From assembly GCA_964410625.1 (NCBI GenBank), contig CAYPHY010000045.1, positions 1 to 40,597 of the forward strand: a stretch of DNA of 40,597 nucleotides, given 5' to 3'. The notes beneath the pieces were generated by a model. It did no database searches. It saw only the letters and a program-made list of their open reading frames with translations, and was not told the DNA's origin. Positions 23,117 to 29,665 of the stretch are shown here, one piece after another. Numbering within the stretch: position 1 is the first letter of the stretch; each line of letters opens with the position of its first letter. The DNA comes from CAYPHY01 sp964410625 (GTDB lineage Bacteria > Chloroflexota > Anaerolineae > Promineifilales > Promineifilaceae). The translations under genes were made by a program, and so were the position numbers.

Positions 23117-24148
23117 ATGAACCCGATTGTACCCTTTCTGGAACACCAGGGCGCATTGATTTTGGATGGCGGGCTGGCGACTGAACTGGAGAAACGCGGC
23201 CGCGACCTGGGCGATCATCTCTGGTCGGCGCGACTGCTGCGCGATGACCCTGATCTGATACGCCAGGTGCATAGCGATTACTATTGGGCAGGGGCTGATT
23301 GCTGCATCAGCGCCAGCTACCAGGCGACTATCCCCGGCTTCATGCGCCAGGGCTTGAGCGAAGAAGAGGCGATCCGCTTGATTCGCCTGTCGGTGCAGTT
23401 GGTGATGGAGGCGCGGGATGGGTTTTGGGAAGCGCAGGGGGGCGGAGGAGCAGGGGAGCAGGGGAGAATAAGAGATTGGGAGACTGGGAGATTGGGAGAC
23501 TGGAGATTGGAGATTAGAGGGGGTAGGTTGCGGCCGTTGGTGGCGGCGAGTGTGGGGCCGTATGGGGCTTATCTGGCGAATGGGGCGGAGTATACGGGGG
23601 ATTATGATCTGGATGAGGACGGGTTGGTTGATTTTCACCGGCAGCGGTGGCACATTCTGGCTGATAGTGGGGCGGATATATTGGCTTGTGAGACGATTCC
23701 TTCGTTTGCCGAAGCACGCGCTTTGTCGCGATTGTTGGCGGAGACGCCAGAACGCTTTGCCTGGTTTAGCTTTAGCTGTCGCGACGGCCGCCACATCAGC
23801 GACGGCACGCCGCTTGCTCTCTGCGCCGAATACTTGAGCCAGTTTGAGCAGGTAGCGGCCGTGGGCATCAACTGTACCGCCCCGCGCTATATCCCCGATT
23901 TGATTCGCGAGGTAACGGCGGTGACCGACAAGCCGGTGATCGTCTATCCCAACTCCGGCGAGACGTATGATGCGGCCGAGAACCGCTGGCTTGGAGAAGC
24001 GGTCCCGGCGGAGTTTGGCACCTTCAGCCGTGAATGGCGCAAGCTGGGTGCGGCGCTGATCGGCGGTTGCTGCCGCACCGGCCCGGCGCACATTCGCCAG
24101 ATTCGGGACCGGTTTCGACAAAAAAGACAACAACGGATAATGAAATAA
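23117..24148 (+). CDS. Homocysteine S-methyltransferase (MmuM-like)
   Basis: This 343-residue cytoplasmic enzyme transfers a methyl group to homocysteine, probably from S-methylmethionine, making methionine. The N-terminus has LILDGGLATELEKRG. Zinc ligands are visible as GINCTAP (C253) and GGCCRTGP (C318, C319), with NSGETYD between them. E. coli MmuM is about 310 residues. The excess here is explained by an insert of about 30 residues at roughly 107-136 (GGGGAGEQGRIRDWETGRL...), which is a translated low-complexity repeat. The ATG at 23117 is preferred to the upstream TTG at 23030, whose extension would be a translation of the 26-bp hairpin. No clear Shine-Dalgarno sequence. Confidence 0.9.
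   Translation: MNPIVPFLEHQGALILDGGLATELEKRGRDLGDHLWSARLLRDDPDLIRQVHSDYYWAGADCCISASYQATIPGFMRQGLSEEEAIRLIRLSVQLVMEARDGFWEAQGGGGAGEQGRIRDWETGRLGDWRLEIRGGRLRPLVAASVGPYGAYLANGAEYTGDYDLDEDGLVDFHRQRWHILADSGADILACETIPSFAEARALSRLLAETPERFAWFSFSCRDGRHISDGTPLALCAEYLSQFEQVAAVGINCTAPRYIPDLIREVTAVTDKPVIVYPNSGETYDAAENRWLGEAVPAEFGTFSREWRKLGAALIGGCCRTGPAHIRQIRDRFRQKRQQRIMK
23436..23526. repeat. Low-complexity gagattggg repeat inserted in frame in a CDS
   Basis: ggagcaggggagcagggg followed by agattgggagactgggagat words lies inside the methyltransferase gene without breaking its frame. The same words occur between genes at 29447-29480 and, complemented, at 1535-1600. Confidence 0.8.
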
Positions 24149-24217
24149 GCGGATGATAGGGGATGTAAGTGAAGATTAACCACGGATGTGCATTCAAAGA
24201 ATGCTCACGATTAAATG

Positions 24218-24365
24218 CAGTGTTTCAAAAGTGCTCGCAACGTCATTCCGAGCGGAGCGAGGAATCCCTTGCGATTTCGTTGACCAGCGAATTGATAGGG
24301 ATTCCTCGCTCCGAAGACTCCGCTCGGAATGACAGTTGTTCAAACTTTTGAACCAGTGTATTAAA
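24218..24365. repeat. gtcattccgagcgga repeat, copy 3
   Basis: The full-length copy: gtttcaaaagtg, gtcattccgagcggagcgag, a centre with gcgatttcgttgaccagcga, then cctcgctccgaagactccgc, ggaatgacagttg, and aacttttgaac. It fills most of the 345 bp between the methyltransferase and VOC genes. The rest holds cacggatt-type words and no gene. Confidence 0.88.
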
Positions 24366-24493
24366 CAGATTTTCACGGATTTTATGTTTATGGCCCGAAG
24401 AAACCCGTATCCATCCGGTAGTTTATTTGACAATCTCTGAAATGGGTTAAGAAAATCCGTTTATTTCTCTATCCGTTGTAGACGTGAGGAAAT

Positions 24494-24925
24494 ATGACAA
24501 CAATATTGAATGTAGCTGAGGCGGTGTTGTATGTGGCGGATTTGGGGCGGGCGCGGCTGTTTTATACGGAGGTGCTGGGGTTGCCGGTGACGGCCGATTT
24601 CGGAGACGCCTGTTTTCTGCAAACGGGGCCGGACTCGACGTTGATCCTCTTTGAGCTAGAGGCGTTGTTGAAGCGCGAGAGCATCATCCCGGCGCATGGG
24701 GCACGCGGCCGTGGGCATGTGGCGTTGGCAGTCCCGGCCGAGGAAATGGATGATTGGCGCGAGCGTCTGTCGGATCATGGAGTGGCAATTGAGCATGAGC
24801 AGGATTGGCCGCAAGGGACGCACTCGATCTACTTCCGCGACCCCGACGACAATAGCATCGAACTGATTGACGGGGCGCATTATCCGGCGATTTGGGACGG
24901 ACTTAGAAGGGGAGCAAATATTTAA
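24494..24925 (+). CDS. VOC-superfamily (glyoxalase/dioxygenase-like) protein
   Basis: This 143-residue protein has the paired beta-alpha-beta-beta-beta layout of the vicinal-oxygen-chelate fold: VLYVADLGRARLFYTEVLGL in the first half, GHVALAVPAEEMDDWRERL and SIYFRDPDDNSIELID in the second. The His of GHVAL and the Glu of SIELI are the usual metal ligands. Members include glyoxalases, dioxygenases and antibiotic-binding proteins; the substrate cannot be told. GAGG lies 5 bases before the ATG. The stop codon TAA is part of the ttaacgcag end of the repeat that follows. Confidence 0.88.
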   Translation: MTTILNVAEAVLYVADLGRARLFYTEVLGLPVTADFGDACFLQTGPDSTLILFELEALLKRESIIPAHGARGRGHVALAVPAEEMDDWRERLSDHGVAIEHEQDWPQGTHSIYFRDPDDNSIELIDGAHYPAIWDGLRRGANI

Positions 24926-24998
24926 CGCAGAGGCGCAGAGAGGCAGAGATTTAATGAAGTACAACTCTGCGTCTCTGTTTCTCTGCGCCTCTGCGTTA
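24922..24998. repeat. cgcagag-type repeat, copy 5
   Basis: tttaacgcagaggcgcagag pairs with ctctgcgcctctgcgtta in a near-perfect hairpin between two convergent genes. It supplies the VOC stop codon and ends 10 bases before the stop of the methyltransferase, so it is well placed as a bidirectional terminator. Confidence 0.85.
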
Positions 24999-25007
24999 TT
25001 ATTTATT

Positions 25008-25565
25008 TCACTCTATAGAACCTCCGGCGGGTTTGGCGATGATGCGCTGGAGGAGGCCCCAGGAGTGGGTGCTGCTTTCGATGATCTGGAAGTCGGCCGC
25101 TGTCACCGTCGCGGCCGTTTCACGGTTAAGGTGACACTGTCCTTGCAGGGCAAACCACAGCGGGTGCAGCCAGTCGGTCAGGCGGCGCATGAATGGGGTT
25201 TGGCCGCGCACATGTTCCAGCAGCAGGAGACGGCCGTTCGGCCGCAACACGCGCCGAACCTCCGCTAATGCCTGTAGCGGATCAGGGATGCTGCAAAAGA
25301 CGAGCGTGCCAACCACTACATCGAAAGAATCGTTATCAAAGGGCAACGCTTGGGCGTCGGCGTGGCGGAGGGTGATTTGCGCCGAACGGCCGAGCCTTTC
25401 CACGACTCTGGCCGCGCGGGCAAGGCGCTCTGGGTCAACGTCTATGGCGGTGACGTGGGCGGCTGCTCCATAAAGCGGCAAATTCGCGCCGCGGCCGACG
25501 CCTAACTCTAATACATCTCCCCTAATTCCGCTGATCAACTGGCTGCGTAGTTGTCTCACTCCCAT
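25008..25565 (-). CDS. Class I SAM-dependent methyltransferase (METTL7/PmtA-like)
   Basis: This 185-residue protein has the Rossmann methyltransferase motifs: I VLELGVGRGANLPLY, II TAIDVDPERL, III DAQALPFDNDSFDVVVGTL, IV VFCSIPDP, then EVRRVLRPNGRLLLLEHVRG and a C-terminal PLWFALQGQCHLNRET. The LEHV and GQCHLNRET motifs match the METTL7-like group, which methylates lipids or small thiols. Related proteins have some 20 extra N-terminal residues; here the frame starts directly before the first strand, so the N-terminus is short. AGAGGT lies about 11 bases upstream. It is divergent from the SPFH gene. Confidence 0.85.
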   Translation of the reverse strand: MGVRQLRSQLISGIRGDVLELGVGRGANLPLYGAAAHVTAIDVDPERLARAARVVERLGRSAQITLRHADAQALPFDNDSFDVVVGTLVFCSIPDPLQALAEVRRVLRPNGRLLLLEHVRGQTPFMRRLTDWLHPLWFALQGQCHLNRETAATVTAADFQIIESSTHSWGLLQRIIAKPAGGSIE

Positions 25566-25604
25566 AACTTTTGTAACCTCTGTTACCTAACCCCGAATAA
25601 TTCG

Positions 25605-25610
25605 TATAAT
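25605..25610 (+). promoter_or_regulatory. TATAAT -10 box of the SPFH gene
   Basis: TATAAT at 25605-25610 lies in the AT-rich gap between divergent genes, giving a leader of about 65 bases before the ATG at 25684. The -35 region is weak (TTACCT near 25583). AGGAG lies about 6 bases before the start codon. Confidence 0.45.
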
Positions 25611-25683
25611 ATATGTAAAGTAGTATGTTAGAAGCCCGGTTTTTGTTGTTTGCGATGCTTGCCATCCTCACAAAGGAGTTTAG

Positions 25684-26451
25684 ATGATACCAAATCTGTT
25701 CTATATTGTAATTGTTGTCGTCCTGTTATTGACGTTTATCCGCGCTGCCATCCGCGTGGTGCAGGAGTATGAGCGTGGCGTCATCTTTCGCCTCGGCCGT
25801 GTGGTTGGGGCAAAAGGCCCTGGCCTTTTCTTCATTATCCCGCTGATTGATCGGATGCGGATTGTTGATTTGCGGACGGTGACGCTGGATGTGCCGAAGC
25901 AGGAAGCGATCACGCAGGACAATGTGACCGTGGGCGTGAATGCGGTCGCCTATTTCCGGGTGATCAATCCGGTGGATGCGGTGGTGCAGATTGAGGATTA
26001 TCAACGTGCCACCTGGCAGTTGGCGCAAACGAGCTTGCGTAATGTCATTGGCCAAAGCACGCTCGACCAACTGTTGCAGGAACGGGAAATAATCAACGCC
26101 CGCTTGCAGCAAATTCTGGACGAGGCCACCGAACCCTGGGGGGTGAAGGTTAGTATTGTCGAGGTGAAGGATGTGGAGCTAAACACGCAAATGGTGCGGG
26201 CGATGGCTCGCGAGGCGGAGGCGGAGCGCAGCCGCCGGGCGAAGATCATTGACGCTGAAGGCGAAATGCAAGCTTCACAGACATTGGCAGAGGCGGCGCG
26301 GGTGTTGGGTGAGCAGCCAAATGCCATTGTGTTACGCTACTTGCAGACGTTGCGCGAAATTGGGACAGAACACAACACAACGACCGTCTTCCCGATTCCC
26401 ATTAATTTGTTTGGCAGCCTCGGTTTGCTGGGGAATAACAAGGACGAATAA
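25684..26451 (+). CDS. SPFH/band-7 membrane protein, slipin (stomatin-like)
   Basis: This 255-residue protein has one N-terminal membrane segment (FYIVIVVVLLLTFIRAAI), then the stomatin signature YERGVIFRLGRVVGAKGPGL, FFIIPLIDRMRIVDLRTVTL, DVPKQEAITQDNVTVGVNAV and a coiled-coil-like stretch ending LQTLREIG. Slipins form oligomers in membrane microdomains and are usually paired with an NfeD protein; none is present here. AGGAG is well placed. A 13-bp hairpin follows the stop and ends the transcript. Confidence 0.93.
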   Translation: MIPNLFYIVIVVVLLLTFIRAAIRVVQEYERGVIFRLGRVVGAKGPGLFFIIPLIDRMRIVDLRTVTLDVPKQEAITQDNVTVGVNAVAYFRVINPVDAVVQIEDYQRATWQLAQTSLRNVIGQSTLDQLLQEREIINARLQQILDEATEPWGVKVSIVEVKDVELNTQMVRAMAREAEAERSRRAKIIDAEGEMQASQTLAEAARVLGEQPNAIVLRYLQTLREIGTEHNTTTVFPIPINLFGSLGLLGNNKDE

Positions 26452-26462
26452 AGGATAGCTGG

Positions 26463-26505
26463 TAGAAACCGGGTTGCTCAAACCAATGGCGTAACCCGGT
26501 TTCTA
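26463..26505. terminator. 13-bp hairpin after the SPFH gene
   Basis: TAGAAACCGGGTT (26463-26475) pairs perfectly with AACCCGGTTTCTA (26493-26505) around a 17-base loop, 11 bases after the stop codon at 26451. A T-tract is missing, but the position fits a terminator. Confidence 0.6.
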
Positions 26506-26511
26506 AACATA

Positions 26512-26608
26512 GGACTTACGCAATCAATATTTTTTGACACGAATGACACGAATGACACGAATTTTTGCCTTATATTTTCGTGAAATTCGTGTCAAAATGC
26601 GTAACTCC
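26512..26608. repeat. MITE-like element with cttacgca ends, copy 3
   Basis: Outer ends are ggacttacgca and tgcgtaactcc, inner ends are ttttttgacacgaatg and attcgtgtcaaaa. At 97 bp it is the same length as copy 1. It ends 4 bases before the stop of the convergent hydrolase gene. Confidence 0.75.
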
Positions 26609-26612
26609 TGAA

Positions 26613-27299
26613 CTAAAGCGTATAGCTCCCTTCGATATCTAACACAACCGGCTCAACGGCCGTCTGTTCACGCACACTTTTTGCCCACTCCTCCACATCT
26701 ATCTTAATCACATTCCAGGTATTGTAGTGGGCGGGGATGACGACCGAGGGCTTGAGAAAGTCCAGCGCGAGGAGGGAGTCTTCCGGCCCCATCGTGAAGT
26801 TGTCGCCGACGGGCAGGATGGCAGCATCGAGTTTGTTGCGGCCGATCAACGCCATATCGCTAAAGACGTCGGTATCTCCAGCGATATAGATTCGCTTGTC
26901 TCCGGTGGTGACAATGAAGCCGCCGGGATTACCGGCATAGCTGCCGTCGGGGAAGCTGGAGCTATGAAAGGCGCGGGTCAACTTCACATGGCCGAAGGGG
27001 AACTGGTGGCCGCCGCCCGTGTTCATCGAGAAGTGGTGCTCGTGCCCTTGCTTGCCAGTCCAGTTGCAAATTTCGACATTGCCGATCACTTGCGCCCCGG
27101 TGCGTTTGGCGAGGGGGATCATGTCCACAATGTGGTCGGCGTGGCCGTGGGTTTGCAGGATGAAATCAGCGTCCACCCGGTCGACGGCGACGGTTGCCGC
27201 CGGGTTGTTACCGGCAAAGAAGGGATCAACGACGACCTTTGCGCCATCAATGTCCAGTGTAAAAGTCCCGTGCCCGTGCCAGGTAATTTTGATTGCCAT
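26613..27299 (-). CDS. UPF0173 metal-dependent hydrolase (beta-lactamase fold)
   Basis: This 228-residue cytoplasmic protein is full length for the family. It opens with MAIKITWHGHGTFTL and VVVDPFFAGNNP. The metal site is LQTHGHADHIVDM (HxHxDH), with further ligands in AFHSSSFPDG, YIAGDTDVFSDM (Asp) and VVIPAHYNTW (His). Substrates of UPF0173 enzymes are not established. AAGGAGG lies 8 bases before the ATG. Spacing and orientation put it downstream of nothing obvious, so it is probably transcribed alone. Confidence 0.93.
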   Translation of the reverse strand: MAIKITWHGHGTFTLDIDGAKVVVDPFFAGNNPAATVAVDRVDADFILQTHGHADHIVDMIPLAKRTGAQVIGNVEICNWTGKQGHEHHFSMNTGGGHQFPFGHVKLTRAFHSSSFPDGSYAGNPGGFIVTTGDKRIYIAGDTDVFSDMALIGRNKLDAAILPVGDNFTMGPEDSLLALDFLKPSVVIPAHYNTWNVIKIDVEEWAKSVREQTAVEPVVLDIEGSYTL

Positions 27300-27420
27300 T
27301 TGATTGCCTCCTTAGAAAATAGAAATAGTCACGTTAAGCGGATAGCGCGAACTTTTATTTCAGTGTGTCGTCGCGCCTACTCTCCCTCACGTTTCTACCC
27401 GATTCTGCCGGAATAGCAAA

Positions 27421-27451
27421 GAGCGGCTGTAAGGTTTTCCTACGGCCGCTC
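27421..27451. terminator. Terminator-like hairpin after the transglycosylase gene
   Basis: GAGCGGCTGTA (27421-27431) pairs with TACGGCCGCTC (27441-27451), one G-T wobble, around aggttttcc. On the minus strand it follows the stop at 27501 by about 50 bases and is followed by TTTG. Confidence 0.6.
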
Positions 27452-27500
27452 ATTTTCTGTTTAATCGTTGTTATTTAGAAACCCGTTTCTGTTGAAACTT

Positions 27501-28295
27501 CTATTGCAAGCCTAAACGCTGCGCGGCTTGTTGGCACAGGCTGGCGCCACCGGCCTGGAGCCAGCGGTTGAGCGTTTCGCTGGTGGTGTTACCGGCCTGG
27601 ACATCGGCAAAGATGCCGGTGCTCCAGGTGTAGTAGCGCTGCGTTTCGGCCGCCCAGCTATCCCAACTGCCACCGGCCGCCACATGGCCGCCGTTATAAC
27701 CGGCAAAGGCGCGGCCGACATCGCCCCCCGTCTGTTGCATTCGTTCGGCAAAATAGTTCAGACCGCGTAGTGCGTTGGTGTCGGGGTTAAAGCGGTCCTC
27801 GCCCGCCGTAAAGTGGAAGGGCATCACCTGAAATAGCCCGCTTGCTCCGGCGTGGGATTCGGCCTGGGGGTCGCCGCAGGACTCGATCTGCATAATCGTC
27901 GCCGCCATGTTCGGGTCAACCCCAGCGGCCGCTGCCCAGGCGACAATTTGCGGCGCCCAATATTGCACCTCGCGGGTGAAGATAGGCGAAATGGTCCCGC
28001 CACCGCTGCCAGGCACAGGGGCCGCTTCCACCGCTTCGACAACGGCCGCTTCCGGGGCAGCCTGGGCCTGGGCGGCCGCTTCCTGGTTGCCACCACGGAA
28101 CTGGCGCATCACCAATGTTCCAAAGGCAAAAAGGACCAGAATCGTCACCCCTAAAATCAACAACATGCGCTGTTGCACATGTTGGGTGGGGTCAATTAGG
28201 ACATATCCCTCGGTGGGGAAGTAGTAGTCGTCTTCGTCGTAATATTCGTCCAATGGCGAATCTACCATGTGCATCGTCGGCGTATTCAGCGCCAT
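27501..28295 (-). CDS. Membrane-anchored lytic transglycosylase (SLT domain)
   Basis: This 264-residue protein cleaves peptidoglycan glycan strands. The acidic, Tyr-rich N-terminus is cytoplasmic. One membrane helix (about 43-63; MLLILGVTILVLFAFGTLVM) leads to an Ala/Glu/Val-rich spacer and the SLT domain (about 110-235). The catalytic Glu138 lies in IMQIESCGDPQAES, followed by GASGLFQVMPFHF and AFAGYNGGH. A C-terminal helix region ends in AQRLGLQ. GGAGGT is well placed 7 bases upstream of the ATG. The exposed domain would act at the cell wall, in remodelling or in making room for surface machinery. Confidence 0.9.
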   Translation of the reverse strand: MALNTPTMHMVDSPLDEYYDEDDYYFPTEGYVLIDPTQHVQQRMLLILGVTILVLFAFGTLVMRQFRGGNQEAAAQAQAAPEAAVVEAVEAAPVPGSGGGTISPIFTREVQYWAPQIVAWAAAAGVDPNMAATIMQIESCGDPQAESHAGASGLFQVMPFHFTAGEDRFNPDTNALRGLNYFAERMQQTGGDVGRAFAGYNGGHVAAGGSWDSWAAETQRYYTWSTGIFADVQAGNTTSETLNRWLQAGGASLCQQAAQRLGLQ

Positions 28296-28337
28296 AGTGT
28301 ACCTCCGATCTGCGGTTGTGCCACTGTTTTGATGATT

Positions 28338-28472
28338 CAGTAAGCAGGCGGCAGTGGTGTGGTCAGTAGGCAGTAATCAGTAGACAGTTGGCAGTAGTTA
28401 GTGGACTGGTGAGGCAACTACCTACTGCCGACTGCTTGCCGACCACTGACTACTAGACTGACTACTGACTAC
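28338..28472. repeat. cagtagg-type palindromic repeat
   Basis: Iterated cagtaggcagtaatcagtag on the left and ctgactactgactac on the right face each other, giving a long imperfect hairpin between two minus-strand genes. A short copy of the left words is at 1505-1531. Confidence 0.75.
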
Positions 28473-28486
28473 CCCCCACGCTTATT

Positions 28487-29368
28487 CTAATGACGGCCCG
28501 GTGTGTGGGTGTGAATTTGATTACGCACGTTGGGCATAGGCGGCCGATTGCGAATCCGTGAGGATGTGCCGTTGCCGCGTGGGAAGCCATTGCCTTGCGG
28601 TTGTTGTTTCACCGGGGTAGGCATGACATCCTCTTCCAATGGGTGATAGCTGATTTCGTCGTCGGCCGCCTGGGAAAGCGGAGGTGTGGCGGCACGCGAG
28701 GCGGGAACAGGGCGCGGAGCCGCGGCACGTGGGCTTGGGCTTGCTGCACGTGCGCGAACGGGGGCCTGGCGCAGAGGGGCTTGTTGCGGCCGTTGCAGAT
28801 TGGCATTGCCTGCTTGCCGTGGTCGGCGCTGCGACTTTTGTGGGGCAACCTGTTGCACCACGCGCTCACCGGCAACGGTAAAGGCGCCGATGAACAAAAT
28901 GCGCGTCAGCAAGACCAGCGCGGCAACAAAAATGGGGACATAGCGCAGCAGTTGCTCACGGCTGAGCACTTCATTGCCGAAATCATGGTTGAGCAACGTC
29001 AGCGACACCGCCCACCAGGTCATCACCGAGTTCATCGTTGCCCCCAACAACCACGCCCCCATCAGATACCAGACGATGCGCGGCTCGTCGGCTCCCTTTT
29101 CGGGGGTGAAGATGCGGATCAGACCGGCGAAGTCAATCGAGCAGAAGGCAATGGCGAGGATGCTGGCCCACATGATGCCCAAGAACTTTTCCCCGCCAAG
29201 CAAGCTTTCTAATGCAAATTGGGTCGTATCAAAATTGAAAATCTCAAACGCGATTAGCGCAATAGCCAGAATCGTCGCGACGATCATGTCACGGGACGCC
29301 AGCTCGCGGCCGCCAATATTGAGGCTAAACGCCCCATCGGAACGGGTGAAAAAAGGTTGTTGTTTCAT
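28487..29368 (-). CDS. Membrane protein with Pro/Arg/Gln-rich cytoplasmic tail
   Basis: No family is recognised. The protein of about 293 residues has four hydrophobic segments: MIVATILAIALIAFEIF, FLGIMWASILAIAFCSIDFA, YLMGAWLLGATMNSVMTWWA and YVPIFVAALVLLTRILFIGA. A long low-complexity tail rich in Pro, Arg, Gln and Ala follows (about 175-293), ending IHTHTPGRH. The ATG at 29368 is chosen over the GTG at 29380, because GAGG lies 6 bases upstream of it. It is read in the same direction as the transglycosylase gene, 191 bp apart with a repeat between them. Confidence 0.65.
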   Translation of the reverse strand: MKQQPFFTRSDGAFSLNIGGRELASRDMIVATILAIALIAFEIFNFDTTQFALESLLGGEKFLGIMWASILAIAFCSIDFAGLIRIFTPEKGADEPRIVWYLMGAWLLGATMNSVMTWWAVSLTLLNHDFGNEVLSREQLLRYVPIFVAALVLLTRILFIGAFTVAGERVVQQVAPQKSQRRPRQAGNANLQRPQQAPLRQAPVRARAASPSPRAAAPRPVPASRAATPPLSQAADDEISYHPLEEDVMPTPVKQQPQGNGFPRGNGTSSRIRNRPPMPNVRNQIHTHTPGRH

Positions 29369-29446
29369 GCTCATCCTCACACAGTTGCCGGGTTCAGAAC
29401 TTTTGTTCTAATTTAGCACGAATGTTCTATTTAGTCAATATGAAAA

Positions 29447-29635
29447 GGGGGAGATTGGGGGTTAGAGATTGGGAGATTGGTCGGGGTGGCGGGTGGCAGG
29501 TAATGGGTGACGGATAGTTGTTACTTGCCACATGCCACTTGCCACCTGCTACATGCAACTTGCCACTTGCACCTTGCCACCTGCCACATGCAACTTGCCA
29601 CATGCCACCTGCCACTCACAACTTGCCCCCTCCTA
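29447..29635. repeat. gagattggg and ttgccacatgccac word repeats
   Basis: 29447-29480 has gagattgggggttagagatt words. 29485-29635 has gtggcaggtaatgggtga on the left, then many copies of cacttgccacatgcca and related 9-10-base words. These words make an artificial N-terminal extension of the next gene. It occupies most of the 297-bp gap; no gene is seen. Confidence 0.8.
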
Positions 29636-29653
29636 CTACCGCCCACTCTAGTG

Positions 29654-29659
29654 TATAAT
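29654..29659 (+). promoter_or_regulatory. TATAAT -10 box at the start of the CCA-type gene
   Basis: TATAAT ends 6 bases before the ATG at 29666, so transcription would start at or beside the A of the start codon. No Shine-Dalgarno sequence exists upstream. It is a leaderless layout like that at 270-284. Confidence 0.55.
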
Positions 29660-29665
29660 CCCCTT

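Noticed and set aside
29507..29665. 53-residue N-terminal extension of the CCA-type protein
   Set aside because: It only translates the ttgccacatg repeat (CHLPHATCHL-like words), and the promoter of the gene lies inside it.
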